Assembly: GCA_002343485.1 (NCBI GenBank)
Contig: DDST01000096.1
Span: forward strand, 1-36,615
DNA from: Proteobacteria bacterium UBA2383
GTDB taxonomy: Bacteria > Pseudomonadota > Gammaproteobacteria > Competibacterales > Competibacteraceae
Length of the DNA: 36,615 nt
Reading direction: 5' to 3'
Position numbers and translations under genes: made by a program. The stretch's first letter is position 1; the number at the start of each line of letters is the position of its first letter. Positions 24,712 to 33,166 of this stretch are shown here, piece after piece. The notes below the pieces were generated by a model. It had not been told where the DNA came from. It did no database searches and saw only the letters and a list, made by a program, of their open reading frames with translations.

Positions 24712-25857
24712 CTAATCACGCGGCAGGTCTTTAGCAAACTCCCGCAACACGGTAGCAATATCGATTGCGTAACCGATGCCCTCGAATTTTTCGGTGATTG
24801 CTTTCTTCGTGTTCACGCCAACCACATGGCCATTGGTCAGAACTAACGGACCACCGCTGTTGCCGGGATAAATCTTGGCGTCAGTCCGTACAAAGGAAGA
24901 TTCGAAGCCCGACACGACACCGGTGCTGATCGAGTCGCGCAGCCCCACCGGACTCCCAATGGCATATACCGGTGTGCCATGGGCAATTTCATAGGATGCC
25001 GCAGGCTCCAAGGCAGGCGTTTGATATTGGTCGACTTTGAGCAGGGCCAGGTCATGTTCCTGACTTACAGCAAAGAGTGAGGCATTCAATTCAGTCCCAT
25101 CCTTGAGGACGATGGTAAAAGTGCTAGCTGCACCGGATACAGCCAGTTTCCAATCGGTCTCACGCTGCTTGGCCGTGATCGTTTGTTCAATCTTCTGGAG
25201 CGCGTGGCGATCGGCAGTCAGCTCTCTCTGCAACGCCTGGTATTGATCTCGTTTAGACTGATAATAGGCCTGTTTTTCAGTTTTTCCCCTACCTTCGGGC
25301 AACGAGTCGAGATACGTTTGATACTGTGCAAGATCCTTTCTGAATTTCTCCAACTCTTGCTCTCGCCAAACCAGCCGCTTACGGTGGCGCTCGATCTTTT
25401 GTTTAACATCATCAAAAGATTGTTCAAGTTCCTCGCGCTTCTCTTCCGGGAGCTTGATCACATGCTTATTGGTTACGATATGGCCATCCCTGGAAAGGAA
25501 AAACCCAGAGCCGGTTCCGATTGGGGTCTTGACCGTGACCGTGCTGAGTGTTGCCTCCTGAAGCGGGTTTTCCGGTGAAAACTTGGCCCGCAAAAAAGCC
25601 TTCAGGTCACGGGTTGGCAGCTCCTTCGCGGTTGGTGCGGATAGAACCTCGACCGGTTGTTGCGCAAGGCCAGGGCGTGGCCGGTCAGTGTAATGCCAGC
25701 GGCCATGTTCATCCTGATACTTGTACATCCCGGCAATAACCGGTGTGCCGAAGCACACGATAAGCAGGCCCAGCCCTTTGATTATCCAGTCAAGCATGCC
25801 AGGGTGGCCATTGCACCTGCCGGCGCTCCTTACGAGCCTGCGCGAAAGATAATTCAT
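24712..25857 (-). CDS. S1C-type trypsin-like serine protease with DUF4124-like N-terminus and coiled-coil insertion
   Basis: A 381-residue exported protease. A hydrophobic segment (about 23-43) is followed by a DUF4124-like motif YKYQDEHGRWHYTDRP (45-60). The catalytic triad is visible: His132 (TNKHVI), Asp269 (EHDLALLKV) and Ser334 (GNSGGPL). His and Asp are usually about 30 residues apart in HtrA-type enzymes; here a stretch of about 100 charged, heptad-like residues (136-235) separates them, probably a coiled coil. No PDZ domain follows. The ATG at 25857 was chosen for the CCGAGGATA site upstream; ATGs at 25884 and 25797 are alternatives. Probably periplasmic; substrates unknown. Confidence 0.82.
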   Translation of the reverse strand: MNYLSRRLVRSAGRCNGHPGMLDWIIKGLGLLIVCFGTPVIAGMYKYQDEHGRWHYTDRPRPGLAQQPVEVLSAPTAKELPTRDLKAFLRAKFSPENPLQEATLSTVTVKTPIGTGSGFFLSRDGHIVTNKHVIKLPEEKREELEQSFDDVKQKIERHRKRLVWREQELEKFRKDLAQYQTYLDSLPEGRGKTEKQAYYQSKRDQYQALQRELTADRHALQKIEQTITAKQRETDWKLAVSGAASTFTIVLKDGTELNASLFAVSQEHDLALLKVDQYQTPALEPAASYEIAHGTPVYAIGSPVGLRDSISTGVVSGFESSFVRTDAKIYPGNSGGPLVLTNGHVVGVNTKKAITEKFEGIGYAIDIATVLREFAKDLPRD

Positions 25858-25926
25858 TGGCCGTATCCTCGGTGATTGCATCATTGATGCTCCTTCTGCC
25901 GGGTAGGATGTTGACTCCAGATCTTT

Positions 25927-26136
25927 CTAGCATACCGGGTGTTCAATATGCTGCCACCAGCCGTTCTCGACTTCACTGTATTTGAGTCCCTTGAAGGCAA
26001 CACGACTCGCCAGTAAAGCAATGGTGACTTTCGCCTGTGTCAATGCCAAGCGCTGGCTGGCTATCAGCCATGAACTGCGCTTGCTATTCAATATCTTGTT
26101 AATTTCTGCCGCTGTTGATACATGGTACGGATTCAC
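25927..26136 (-). CDS. Small ORF translationally coupled to the Pat gene
   Basis: A 69-codon frame begins with GTG overlapping the TGA of the acetyltransferase gene (GTGA), a classic coupling arrangement. The product is basic and Leu/Ala-rich in its middle and ends with a Trp-Trp and a Cys. I recognise no family. There is no signal peptide. It fills most of the gap to the protease gene downstream, which otherwise would be empty. It may be real, but the sequence alone does not prove it. Confidence 0.35.
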   Translation of the reverse strand: MNPYHVSTAAEINKILNSKRSSWLIASQRLALTQAKVTIALLASRVAFKGLKYSEVENGWWQHIEHPVC

Positions 26137-28790
26137 GAAGCGTTCAAAAGAGGCAAGTGGACATGAATCAGATGATGATCATCAGGGTCCGTTTCCAAAG
26201 TAAACCCAAGCGCCTGATTCAGGCGGAGCATGGGTTCATTGTCGTCCAATACCTCGCCCACTACTTCCTGGATTCCCCGCTGCCGGGCATAAGCGATGAT
26301 CTGCTGCATCAAGAGCGCCCCTAATCCCTGTCCGGCCAAACTGCGATCCAAAGCAATAGCATACTCGGCCTGTTCCCGGTCAGGGTCTGCGCTCAGGCTG
26401 ACCAGCCCCCACATCGCTGCTTTACCGGCCACCTCCGGCCCGGCCAGAACCAGCGTCATCTCCCGGTCATAATCCAACTGAGTCAGCCGGGCGGCCATAT
26501 CAGGAGGCAATTCCTTGAATGATTGAAAAAATCGCCGCCGGACATCTTCCGGGGGCATGCGCCCGACCATTGCCTGGAGAGCCGGCTCGTCCTCCGGGAG
26601 AATGGGCCGCAAAAGCAAGGAACGTCCGTCCGGTAATGGAACCGGCTGCTCCAGCTCCTTGGGATAGGGACGAATCGCTACGCGTTCAGTGGCCGGGCCA
26701 GATGCCGGCGCGACGCAAATGCGGGCGCTTAGAGCGAGCACACCGTCTCGGCTGACCCACAACGGATTGATATCCAGTTGGATCAGTTCGCCTAAATCGA
26801 TCACCATTTGCGAAACTTTGAGCAACGTCATGGCCAGCGCGTCCAGATCAACGGCGCGGCCCGGATTGGCGCGCAGTTTTGCGTAAATCCGGGTGCGAGA
26901 CATCAACTCGCGCGCGAGATGCATATTCAACGGTGGTAAGGCATACGCGAGATCATTGATAACCTGAGTTTCTGTTCCGCCATGGCCAAAAAATAAAACC
27001 GGTCCAGCCTTGAAGTCACGTCCGGTTCGCACCCCGATGGCGATCTCATAGGCATCCCCCCGGGACAGCATGGGTTGCACCGCAAACCCCTCAATCACGG
27101 TTCCTGCAGCGAGCGTTTCGACACGCCTGAGCATCGCAGTGGCTGCCTCAAACACCTCCTGCGGACCCTCCAGCGCCAAAGCGACACCTCCGACATCCGC
27201 ACGGTTAGCAATCTGTGGGGAAAAGATTTTCAAGGCGACATGTCCCCCGAGTTGAGCGGCCAGTTGGGCTGCTTCCTCGGGCGTTGCGGCAAAGCCAGTG
27301 TTGACCAGCGGAATCCGGTAGGCTGTCAGCAGTGCATGGGTCGCCTGGATATTCAAGGGGTCCTGGCGGGTGGCCAAGGCGGTGGCGATGATCTGGCGCG
27401 CTGCGGCGATGTCCGGCGTGAACGCCTCGGGAATGGAAGACGGCGTTTCCATCAGCAGGGCCTGATTACGCGCATATTCCGCAATGCGTAGACAGGACCA
27501 GACAGCTTCTTCCGGGGTGCGGTAGGTGGCAATACCGGCTTCCTGGAAAGCCTGCCAAGCCGGCGAGCCGGGCGTGGCGCCGACCCAACTGACCAAGACC
27601 GGGCGCCGGTTCCGGGCGGCGCGCGCGATAATCGCCTGGGCAATTTCCCGCTCCAGGTCTGGAAATATCGGCACATGGACGATCAGGATGCCGCTGGCTC
27701 CTGGTTCCTGAAGCAATAGCTCCAATGCTCTATCGTATTCCCGGAAGCCAGCGCGATCACCCAGATCCACCGGATTATCGATGACATAACCGGGTGGAAC
27801 GACGCGGGCCAGTTCAGCGCACGTGGCGGGACTGATGGCGGTCAGTTGCCCTCCCTCGCGGCTCAGCATGTCACCGGCGACCAGCCCAACGCTGCGGCTG
27901 TTGCCCAGGATGAATAAACGGTTTTTCCGTAGCAGCGGGCTAAGCGCCAGCGCCTTTACTGCATTGAACCAGTGCTCCATGGTGTCGACGCGCAACATGC
28001 CAACCCGGCCAATGGCTGCGTCAAAGATCGCTTCATCGGCACTGCTCTTGCCGGCAGTACGCGGCTTAAGAGCAATGACTGGCTTAACCCGCGCTGCCGC
28101 CCTTGCGGCGGAGAGAAATTGCCGTGGATTACGAACATTCTCCAGATAGAGCAGGATGGCGCGAGTTTGAGTCTCGCGAGCCAGATAATCCAGCAAATGG
28201 CTACAGTCGACATCCCATTGATCGCCGAGCGAGATCAGATGCGAAAAGCCGATGTTACGCAGATGACCCCAATGGATGATAGCGTGCAGCATGGTCGACG
28301 ACGGGGTGACGACGCTGATGGAACCCCGGATCAGCGGAGTTCGGCTGACAGTGGCATTCAGATGGCGAGCCGGTATGGCCATCCCCAGCCGGTCTGGCCC
28401 TAGGATACGCAACCGGTAAGGTTGAGCAGCGGCTAGGATATGTCGTTGTAACAACGCATTATCTGATTCCTCTGGTGGCGATTCATGGTTGAGCAGCAAC
28501 ACCGCCTGAGTACCTTTGCCACCCAGCTCATGAATCAGTTCCGGGCTTTCCGCCAGTGGCGTCGTGAGAATCGCCAATTCAGGCGTTTCAGGCAGACAGG
28601 CCACATTCTGGTACGCAAGTACACCGGATACAGCGCGGCGGTAGGGGTTAACCGGCAGCACCGGCCCTTTGAACCCGGCATCGATCAAATTGCGCACGAG
28701 CAATGCGGCCGGGGCATCGTCCTGGCGATCCTGCCCAATGACGGCGATTGAGCCCGGATTGAACATTGATTTCAGGGTACGGATCGTCAC
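26133..28790 (-). CDS. Pat-type protein lysine acetyltransferase (NDP-forming acyl-CoA synthetase fold fused to GNAT)
   Basis: An 885-residue protein. The N-terminal part is an acyl-CoA-synthetase-like CoA-binding region (MFNPGSIAVIGQDRQDD, about 9-25, then a succinyl-CoA-ligase-like region to about 460). An ATP-grasp region follows (about 475-700; LGGHVALKIFSPQI). The C-terminal GNAT domain (about 725-885) shows the acetyl-CoA loop GQGLGALLMQQIIAYARQRG. This is the layout of YfiQ/Pat enzymes, which acetylate lysines of acetyl-CoA synthetase and other metabolic enzymes using acetyl-CoA. The synthetase part usually has lost catalysis and acts as a sensor. It is followed by a coupled small ORF. 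Confidence 0.92.
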   Translation of the reverse strand: MTIRTLKSMFNPGSIAVIGQDRQDDAPAALLVRNLIDAGFKGPVLPVNPYRRAVSGVLAYQNVACLPETPELAILTTPLAESPELIHELGGKGTQAVLLLNHESPPEESDNALLQRHILAAAQPYRLRILGPDRLGMAIPARHLNATVSRTPLIRGSISVVTPSSTMLHAIIHWGHLRNIGFSHLISLGDQWDVDCSHLLDYLARETQTRAILLYLENVRNPRQFLSAARAAARVKPVIALKPRTAGKSSADEAIFDAAIGRVGMLRVDTMEHWFNAVKALALSPLLRKNRLFILGNSRSVGLVAGDMLSREGGQLTAISPATCAELARVVPPGYVIDNPVDLGDRAGFREYDRALELLLQEPGASGILIVHVPIFPDLEREIAQAIIARAARNRRPVLVSWVGATPGSPAWQAFQEAGIATYRTPEEAVWSCLRIAEYARNQALLMETPSSIPEAFTPDIAAARQIIATALATRQDPLNIQATHALLTAYRIPLVNTGFAATPEEAAQLAAQLGGHVALKIFSPQIANRADVGGVALALEGPQEVFEAATAMLRRVETLAAGTVIEGFAVQPMLSRGDAYEIAIGVRTGRDFKAGPVLFFGHGGTETQVINDLAYALPPLNMHLARELMSRTRIYAKLRANPGRAVDLDALAMTLLKVSQMVIDLGELIQLDINPLWVSRDGVLALSARICVAPASGPATERVAIRPYPKELEQPVPLPDGRSLLLRPILPEDEPALQAMVGRMPPEDVRRRFFQSFKELPPDMAARLTQLDYDREMTLVLAGPEVAGKAAMWGLVSLSADPDREQAEYAIALDRSLAGQGLGALLMQQIIAYARQRGIQEVVGEVLDDNEPMLRLNQALGFTLETDPDDHHLIHVHLPLLNAS

Positions 28791-28838
28791 GGTTTTCTCC
28801 TATTGGCAAGCCAAGGGATCGAACAGTTCGCGCAGCGC

Positions 28839-29279
28839 TCACCTTGGGGTTTTCTGCCACAAAATCATCTGCGTGCAGCGAAATAGCGCGATCTTTCGAG
28901 CCGTTGCTTCATCGGTGACGATGGCATCCCAAACTTGCGTGTTACGCCCCAGGTGTTGAACGGTGGCGATGCAGCCAACGCTACCGCCGTCTCTGGCGGT
29001 CCCAAGAAAATTGCTTTTCAATTCGATGGTTGTGAACGACTCCGCCCCCTCGGGCAGATGGGCGAAAGTAGCATAGCCGCAGGCTGTGTCCGCCAGCGCC
29101 ACGACGCTGGCCGCATGCAGAAAATTGTTCGGTGCGATATGCAGTTTTTTGATTTTCATCCGGCATCGCAGCCTATGGGGCGCCAGTTCGACAATCTCGA
29201 TGCCTAGATAGCCAGGCAGATATTCACTGCCGCGTTCGTTAAGCATTTCGATCGTCATGTCAGAACGCAGTCCACGCAT
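28839..29279 (-). CDS. PaaI-like hotdog-fold thioesterase
   Basis: A 146-residue hotdog-fold protein. The conserved PNNFLHAASVVALADTACGYA (about 50-70) matches the PaaI/DUF4442-type active-site helix, with His56 and Asp64 as possible catalytic residues. Such enzymes hydrolyse acyl-CoA thioesters in the cytoplasm; the substrate here is unknown. The ATG at 29279 has an AAGGAG site. It lies between the MFS gene upstream and the Pat gene downstream, all leftward with short gaps, so they may form one operon. Confidence 0.85.
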   Translation of the reverse strand: MRGLRSDMTIEMLNERGSEYLPGYLGIEIVELAPHRLRCRMKIKKLHIAPNNFLHAASVVALADTACGYATFAHLPEGAESFTTIELKSNFLGTARDGGSVGCIATVQHLGRNTQVWDAIVTDEATARKIALFRCTQMILWQKTPR

Positions 29280-29329
29280 CGTCTCTTCTCCTTGCAGTCA
29301 AATCGTTTGAGTGCCAACCGGCGCTAACC

Positions 29330-30547
29330 TCATGCTGCCGCCAACGGCTTGGCAACCGGCATCTCCCGGATCGGCAGATTGACGAGAGCGGCCAGCGCGG
29401 CCAAGCCCATATCGGCGTACCACATCCAGCTATAGTCGCCAAACCGCATGATGGCCAGACCACCCAGATAAGCGCCAAAAAAACCGCCAAGCTGATGCGA
29501 AAACAAAGTCATGCCAAATAGGGTTGCCAGATAGCGGACACCGAACAGCTTGCCGACAATCGCGGCAGTCGGCGGTACCGTCGCTAACCAAGTAAAGCCC
29601 AGGCCCGCCGCGAACAGATAATAGGTGAGTTGCGTCCTCGGCATCAGCAAGTACCAAGCGATCAGCAAGGCGCGGGAGCCGTACATGACCGCCAAGATGT
29701 ATTTACTGCGATATTTGGCAACGCACAAGCCAGCGTAAAGACTCCCGAAAATGTTGGCGAGACCAATGATGGCAAGTGACCAGCTAGCAACGGAAGGCGG
29801 TAAGCCGCATATCCGCACCTCACCCGGCAGGTGCGTCACGAGGAAGGCGATATGAAATCCGCAGGTAAAAAAACCGGCATGAAGGAGCAGATAGCTCGGA
29901 TCTTTCAAGGAAGCACCGACCGCCTTCAGCACCCCTGAATCCGGCTCCCCCATGTGTTGAGCCGGTGCTTCTGCCTGCTGGGTTACTTTACCGGCAAGCG
30001 GCAACGCGGCCAGTGCCACCAGTGCCATCGTCCACATCGCTCCCATCCAACCGATGGTCTGAATCAGTTTTTGCAGGATCGGCGCAAAGACGAACTGACC
30101 AAACGAACCGCCCGCGTTGATGACGCCCGCTGCCGCGCCGTGGGCTACAGCCGGCAGGCGCCGGGCTGCCGCACCGATCAAGACGGAGAAACTGCCAGCC
30201 CCAGAGCCGATGGCTGAAAGCAGGCCAAGCGAAACGGCAAAGCCAAAGCCTGAGGTCATAAACGGCGTTATAGCGCTACCGAGGGCCATGACTACCAAGC
30301 CGCCGATTAACACGGCGCGCGGACCAAAACGGTCCGCGAGTCCTCCGGCGATCGGCTGAATTGCCCCCCAAGTGAATTGGCCGATAGCGAGGGCAAAACT
30401 GATCGTGGCGATTCCCAGGCCCGTCGATGTCATCAACGGGCTGACGAACAAGCCGAGCGACTGACGCACGCCCATGGTCACCATCAAAATCCCAGCAGCG
30501 GCCAGGGTGGTCACTAAAACATCGGGTTTTCTTAATGAATGAAACAA
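29330..30547 (-). CDS. MFS transporter
   Basis: A 405-residue major facilitator protein with about 12 membrane helices. The loop 2-3 motif appears as GGLADRFGPRAVLIGG (about 67-82). It is similar in style to oxalate/formate- or monocarboxylate-type MFS proteins, but the substrate cannot be assigned. The start is a TTG preceded by GAAAAGAG; the first in-frame ATG is 22 codons later inside the first helix. It is divergent from the LysR gene, which probably controls it. Confidence 0.87.
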   Translation of the reverse strand: MFHSLRKPDVLVTTLAAAGILMVTMGVRQSLGLFVSPLMTSTGLGIATISFALAIGQFTWGAIQPIAGGLADRFGPRAVLIGGLVVMALGSAITPFMTSGFGFAVSLGLLSAIGSGAGSFSVLIGAAARRLPAVAHGAAAGVINAGGSFGQFVFAPILQKLIQTIGWMGAMWTMALVALAALPLAGKVTQQAEAPAQHMGEPDSGVLKAVGASLKDPSYLLLHAGFFTCGFHIAFLVTHLPGEVRICGLPPSVASWSLAIIGLANIFGSLYAGLCVAKYRSKYILAVMYGSRALLIAWYLLMPRTQLTYYLFAAGLGFTWLATVPPTAAIVGKLFGVRYLATLFGMTLFSHQLGGFFGAYLGGLAIMRFGDYSWMWYADMGLAALAALVNLPIREMPVAKPLAAA

Positions 30548-30625
30548 GACTCTTTTCCCCCAGGCCCTAGAGAATCGTAATCAAGATGCCCGCACTGTAG
30601 CCTGAAAAATCGCGATAACATAGCC

Positions 30626-30631
30626 TATAAT
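30626..30631 (+). promoter_or_regulatory. Possible sigma-70 -10 box of the lysR gene
   Basis: TATAAT is a perfect -10 hexamer 32 bp before the lysR ATG. The matching -35 region (TGAAAA near 30603) is poor, as expected for a regulated promoter. Confidence 0.4.
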
Positions 30632-30642
30632 TCACATCACAC

Positions 30643-30661
30643 TGTCAACGGAATATTGACA
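30643..30661. promoter_or_regulatory. Probable LysR-type operator
   Basis: TGTCAACGGAATATTGACA is a perfect 6-bp inverted repeat around 7 bp, fitting the T-N11-A rule of LysR boxes. It ends one base before the lysR ATG and lies about 100 bp upstream of the divergent MFS gene, as expected for autoregulation plus control of the neighbour. Confidence 0.6.
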
Positions 30662-30662
30662 A

Positions 30663-31577
30663 ATGGCTTGGCTACGCAGTTGGGAAAGCTTCGTGAGAGT
30701 GGTGGAAGCCGGTAGCATGTCGGCGGCGGCCCGGCGTCTCGATTGCACCCGGGCGCACATTAGCAAGCAAATTGGCGAATTGGAGCACGCTTTTGGCGTG
30801 CGCCTGTTAGAGCGCTCCACGCGCAAGCTCAGCCTGACTCCTTCAGGAGAAGTGTTTTACCAGCACGCCCTGCGCGCCTTGGAAGCTGTCGAAACCACGG
30901 CTGTTGCGATGAGGAACCTGGGCGATGCGCCTCGCGGCGTTTTGCGAATCAGCGCCACCGTTACTTTCGGGCGCATGTACATCGCTCCGCTTATTCCAAG
31001 GCTGGTCGCGCGCTATCCAGAGTTGAGTTGCGAACTGATTCTGACCGATCAACTCGTCAATCTCGTCGATGACAATATCGACTTAGCGCTACGCATGACC
31101 AAGACGCCTCCGGAGGACGCCATCGCGCGCCCGCTGGTCACTCTGAAACGGGTGATCTGCGCGGCTCCAACCTATCTGGCCGTTCGTGGTGAGCCAAAAA
31201 CACCGCAGGAACTGGCACATCATGAATGCTTTAGTTATTTGCTGACTGACCGGGGCGTTTGGCACCTTGCCGGCAATCGTGGCCAGGAAATCAGCGTTCC
31301 CGTTCATCACCGGTTTCAGGTCAATAATATCGATTGCTTGCTGGAAGCCGTCCTTGCAGGGCACGGTTTGGGGATCTTGCCCACCTATCTTTGCGGTCCG
31401 GAGCTGGCGTTAGGAACTTTGCGCACGGTCCTCGACTCTTTCGAACCGGTCACCCATCTAGGACAGTATCTCTACGCCTGTTATACGCCAAGCCGGATTC
31501 GCGTGCCTAAGGTACGAGTCTTTGTCGCCGAATTGGAAAAGATACTCAGCCCTGTTCCGCCTTGGGAGCGGCCGTGA
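30663..31577 (+). CDS. LysR-family transcriptional regulator
   Basis: A 304-residue regulator. The N-terminal winged helix-turn-helix (about 1-60) has the typical AARRLDCTRAHISKQIGELEHAFGVRLLERSTRKLSLT pattern split over residues 22-60. A periplasmic-binding-protein-like effector domain follows (about 90-295). It belongs by style to the CrgA/YafC-like group. It is divergent from the MFS gene with a palindromic operator between them. The inducer is unknown. Confidence 0.92.
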   Translation: MAWLRSWESFVRVVEAGSMSAAARRLDCTRAHISKQIGELEHAFGVRLLERSTRKLSLTPSGEVFYQHALRALEAVETTAVAMRNLGDAPRGVLRISATVTFGRMYIAPLIPRLVARYPELSCELILTDQLVNLVDDNIDLALRMTKTPPEDAIARPLVTLKRVICAAPTYLAVRGEPKTPQELAHHECFSYLLTDRGVWHLAGNRGQEISVPVHHRFQVNNIDCLLEAVLAGHGLGILPTYLCGPELALGTLRTVLDSFEPVTHLGQYLYACYTPSRIRVPKVRVFVAELEKILSPVPPWERP

Positions 31578-31595
31578 CCCAGACTTTAGGGCGTT

Positions 31596-32000
31596 TTAGA
31601 GCGTTTCCTGCGCAGGCTGGCGTTTGGCTGCCAATCCTGCTTGATGAACCCGCCGCGCTTCGTTCTTGCGCGCCCGTTCCTGCTGGCGGCAAGGCCGGCA
31701 GCGCGACGCCGTTGTCCAGACATCACCCTGTGCTTCCTCATACCACCATTGCTGCTGGGCCGCGGTCCAGACTTGCGCTTTCCCGCAATCTTTGCAGTGG
31801 AATGGCCGGTCCTGGTAGTAGCCCCGTTGAACGAAATCGGGGATGCTGTAGCTGTTTGTGGGCTGCAACCGGGTGAGTGTCACCTTGATTGTGCCTATGG
31901 GGTAATCCACTGGCCGCATGTTGGCGCGGCGGGCTTGACGCTCGGCGCGCTGGGTGCGGCGGGCCTTAATTTCCTGCCGCCGCTGCTTGTTGCTTTTCAT
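31596..32000 (-). CDS. Small basic zinc-ribbon protein
   Basis: A 134-residue protein. The N-terminus is a very basic helix (MKSNKQRRQEIKARRTQR, 1-18). The C-terminal half carries CKDC (about 78-81) and CRPC (about 107-110), a four-cysteine treble-clef/zinc-ribbon of the zf-trcl type, with WWYEEAQGDVWTTASRC between. The ATG at 32000 with AGGAA upstream is preferred; the frame continues to 32186 but that part overlaps the KAS III gene antisense-free and looks non-coding. It follows the KAS III gene by 10 bp in the same direction. Function unknown, probably nucleic-acid or ribosome associated. Confidence 0.72.
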   Translation of the reverse strand: MKSNKQRRQEIKARRTQRAERQARRANMRPVDYPIGTIKVTLTRLQPTNSYSIPDFVQRGYYQDRPFHCKDCGKAQVWTAAQQQWWYEEAQGDVWTTASRCRPCRQQERARKNEARRVHQAGLAAKRQPAQETL

Positions 32001-32010
32001 GGAAGCATTC

Positions 32011-33021
32011 CTAATGCCATCGCCATAACGATGCGGCCAACGAGATACCGCCGCCGCTGGCGCAGAACAATACGAGTGAACCCGGTGCCGGACCTTTGCC
32101 TTGGGCGATGGCATCGTCCAGAACCATCGGGAGGCAAGCGGAACCGGTATAACCATATTTGTCCATGATCCAGTGTGTTTTATCAAGAGGTTGCTTCAAT
32201 GCTGCCATCGTGGCTTCGAGGGTGCGTAAGTTGACTTGGGTAAAGTAATAGTGATCCACATCGTCTGGTTGCAGGCGGATTCCCATGCGTGCACTGGCGC
32301 GGGCTAACAATCGCTCGATCAAAGGCGGCCACTGCTCGGTGTTGAAGGTAGCTGGAAATGGACGGGTAAATTGCACCACGGGTGGTCCGTATTGCGCCAC
32401 ATGAGCGGCGGTGGCCGGGCGGAATGTCCCGCCGGTATAGATGCCCAAAGCATCGTGGTATTCGCCAGCCGCCGCCGTGACCGTTGCCAGCCAGCCCGGT
32501 GCCGGACCGGCACCGATGATCACCGCGCCTGCTCCGTCCGCAAACAAAGTAGCGGTTTTCTTATCCTCTCTGTTTAGAAACCGGCTCATTCCATAGGCGC
32601 CAATCACTAAGATGCAGGATTCATCCGGTTCGGTGATGACGATCTTCGCGGCCAGATCCAACGCGATCACCCAACCGGCACAGGCGCTGTTTATGTCGAA
32701 CACGCCCGCTCGCAGTGCGCCGAGTTTGGCCTGGACGACCGCTGCTGTCGCTGGGCTCAGATAGTCGGGCGTGTCGGTGGCGATGATGATCCGGTCCAGC
32801 GCCATTGGCTCTAGGCCAGCCCGTTCCAGGGCCGCCCAGCCAGCGGCCATCGCCAGATCCGAGGTTACCTGATCATCGCGCATCCATCGACGCTCGCGGA
32901 TGCCTACATGTTCGACCAGCCAATCGCCGGCCGATTCACCGAATTGGGGAGCAAATGCGGCATTGGTCACGATTTGTTCAGGAACATTGCTTCCCGCACT
33001 AATGATCTGGGCATGGCGCAT
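32011..33021 (-). CDS. Atypical beta-ketoacyl-ACP synthase III-like protein
   Basis: A 336-residue thiolase-fold protein of the FabH (KAS III) superfamily. The nucleophile Cys114 is present in NSACAGW, and family segments such as DRIIIATDTPDYLSP and LFADGAGAVIIG are clear. However the FabH His in HQAN is Thr261 here (FTQVN), and the Asn of GNTSAAS is replaced by Tyr291 (GYTGSAC). With only Cys kept, decarboxylating condensation as in FabH is doubtful; an acyltransferase or other thioester role is possible. GGAGA precedes the ATG. The primary fabH of the organism is presumably elsewhere. Confidence 0.82.
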   Translation of the reverse strand: MRHAQIISAGSNVPEQIVTNAAFAPQFGESAGDWLVEHVGIRERRWMRDDQVTSDLAMAAGWAALERAGLEPMALDRIIIATDTPDYLSPATAAVVQAKLGALRAGVFDINSACAGWVIALDLAAKIVITEPDESCILVIGAYGMSRFLNREDKKTATLFADGAGAVIIGAGPAPGWLATVTAAAGEYHDALGIYTGGTFRPATAAHVAQYGPPVVQFTRPFPATFNTEQWPPLIERLLARASARMGIRLQPDDVDHYYFTQVNLRTLEATMAALKQPLDKTHWIMDKYGYTGSACLPMVLDDAIAQGKGPAPGSLVLFCASGGGISLAASLWRWH

Positions 33022-33166
33022 GGGTTATCTCCGGGAAGAATCAGGACAGAGCCGCTATCTTATAGAGGCAGCGGGGAGGGTATTAATCCGAACCTGGATT
33101 CGGCCCTCTCAACGCAAGAGTAGACTGCAAACCTGACTTGATCACCTGACACCTTGGGAGTTGAAT

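Noticed and set aside
32001..32186. N-terminal extension of the small zinc-ribbon protein
   Set aside because: It overlaps the 3' end of the KAS III gene, and a ribosome site and basic N-terminus support the start at 32000.
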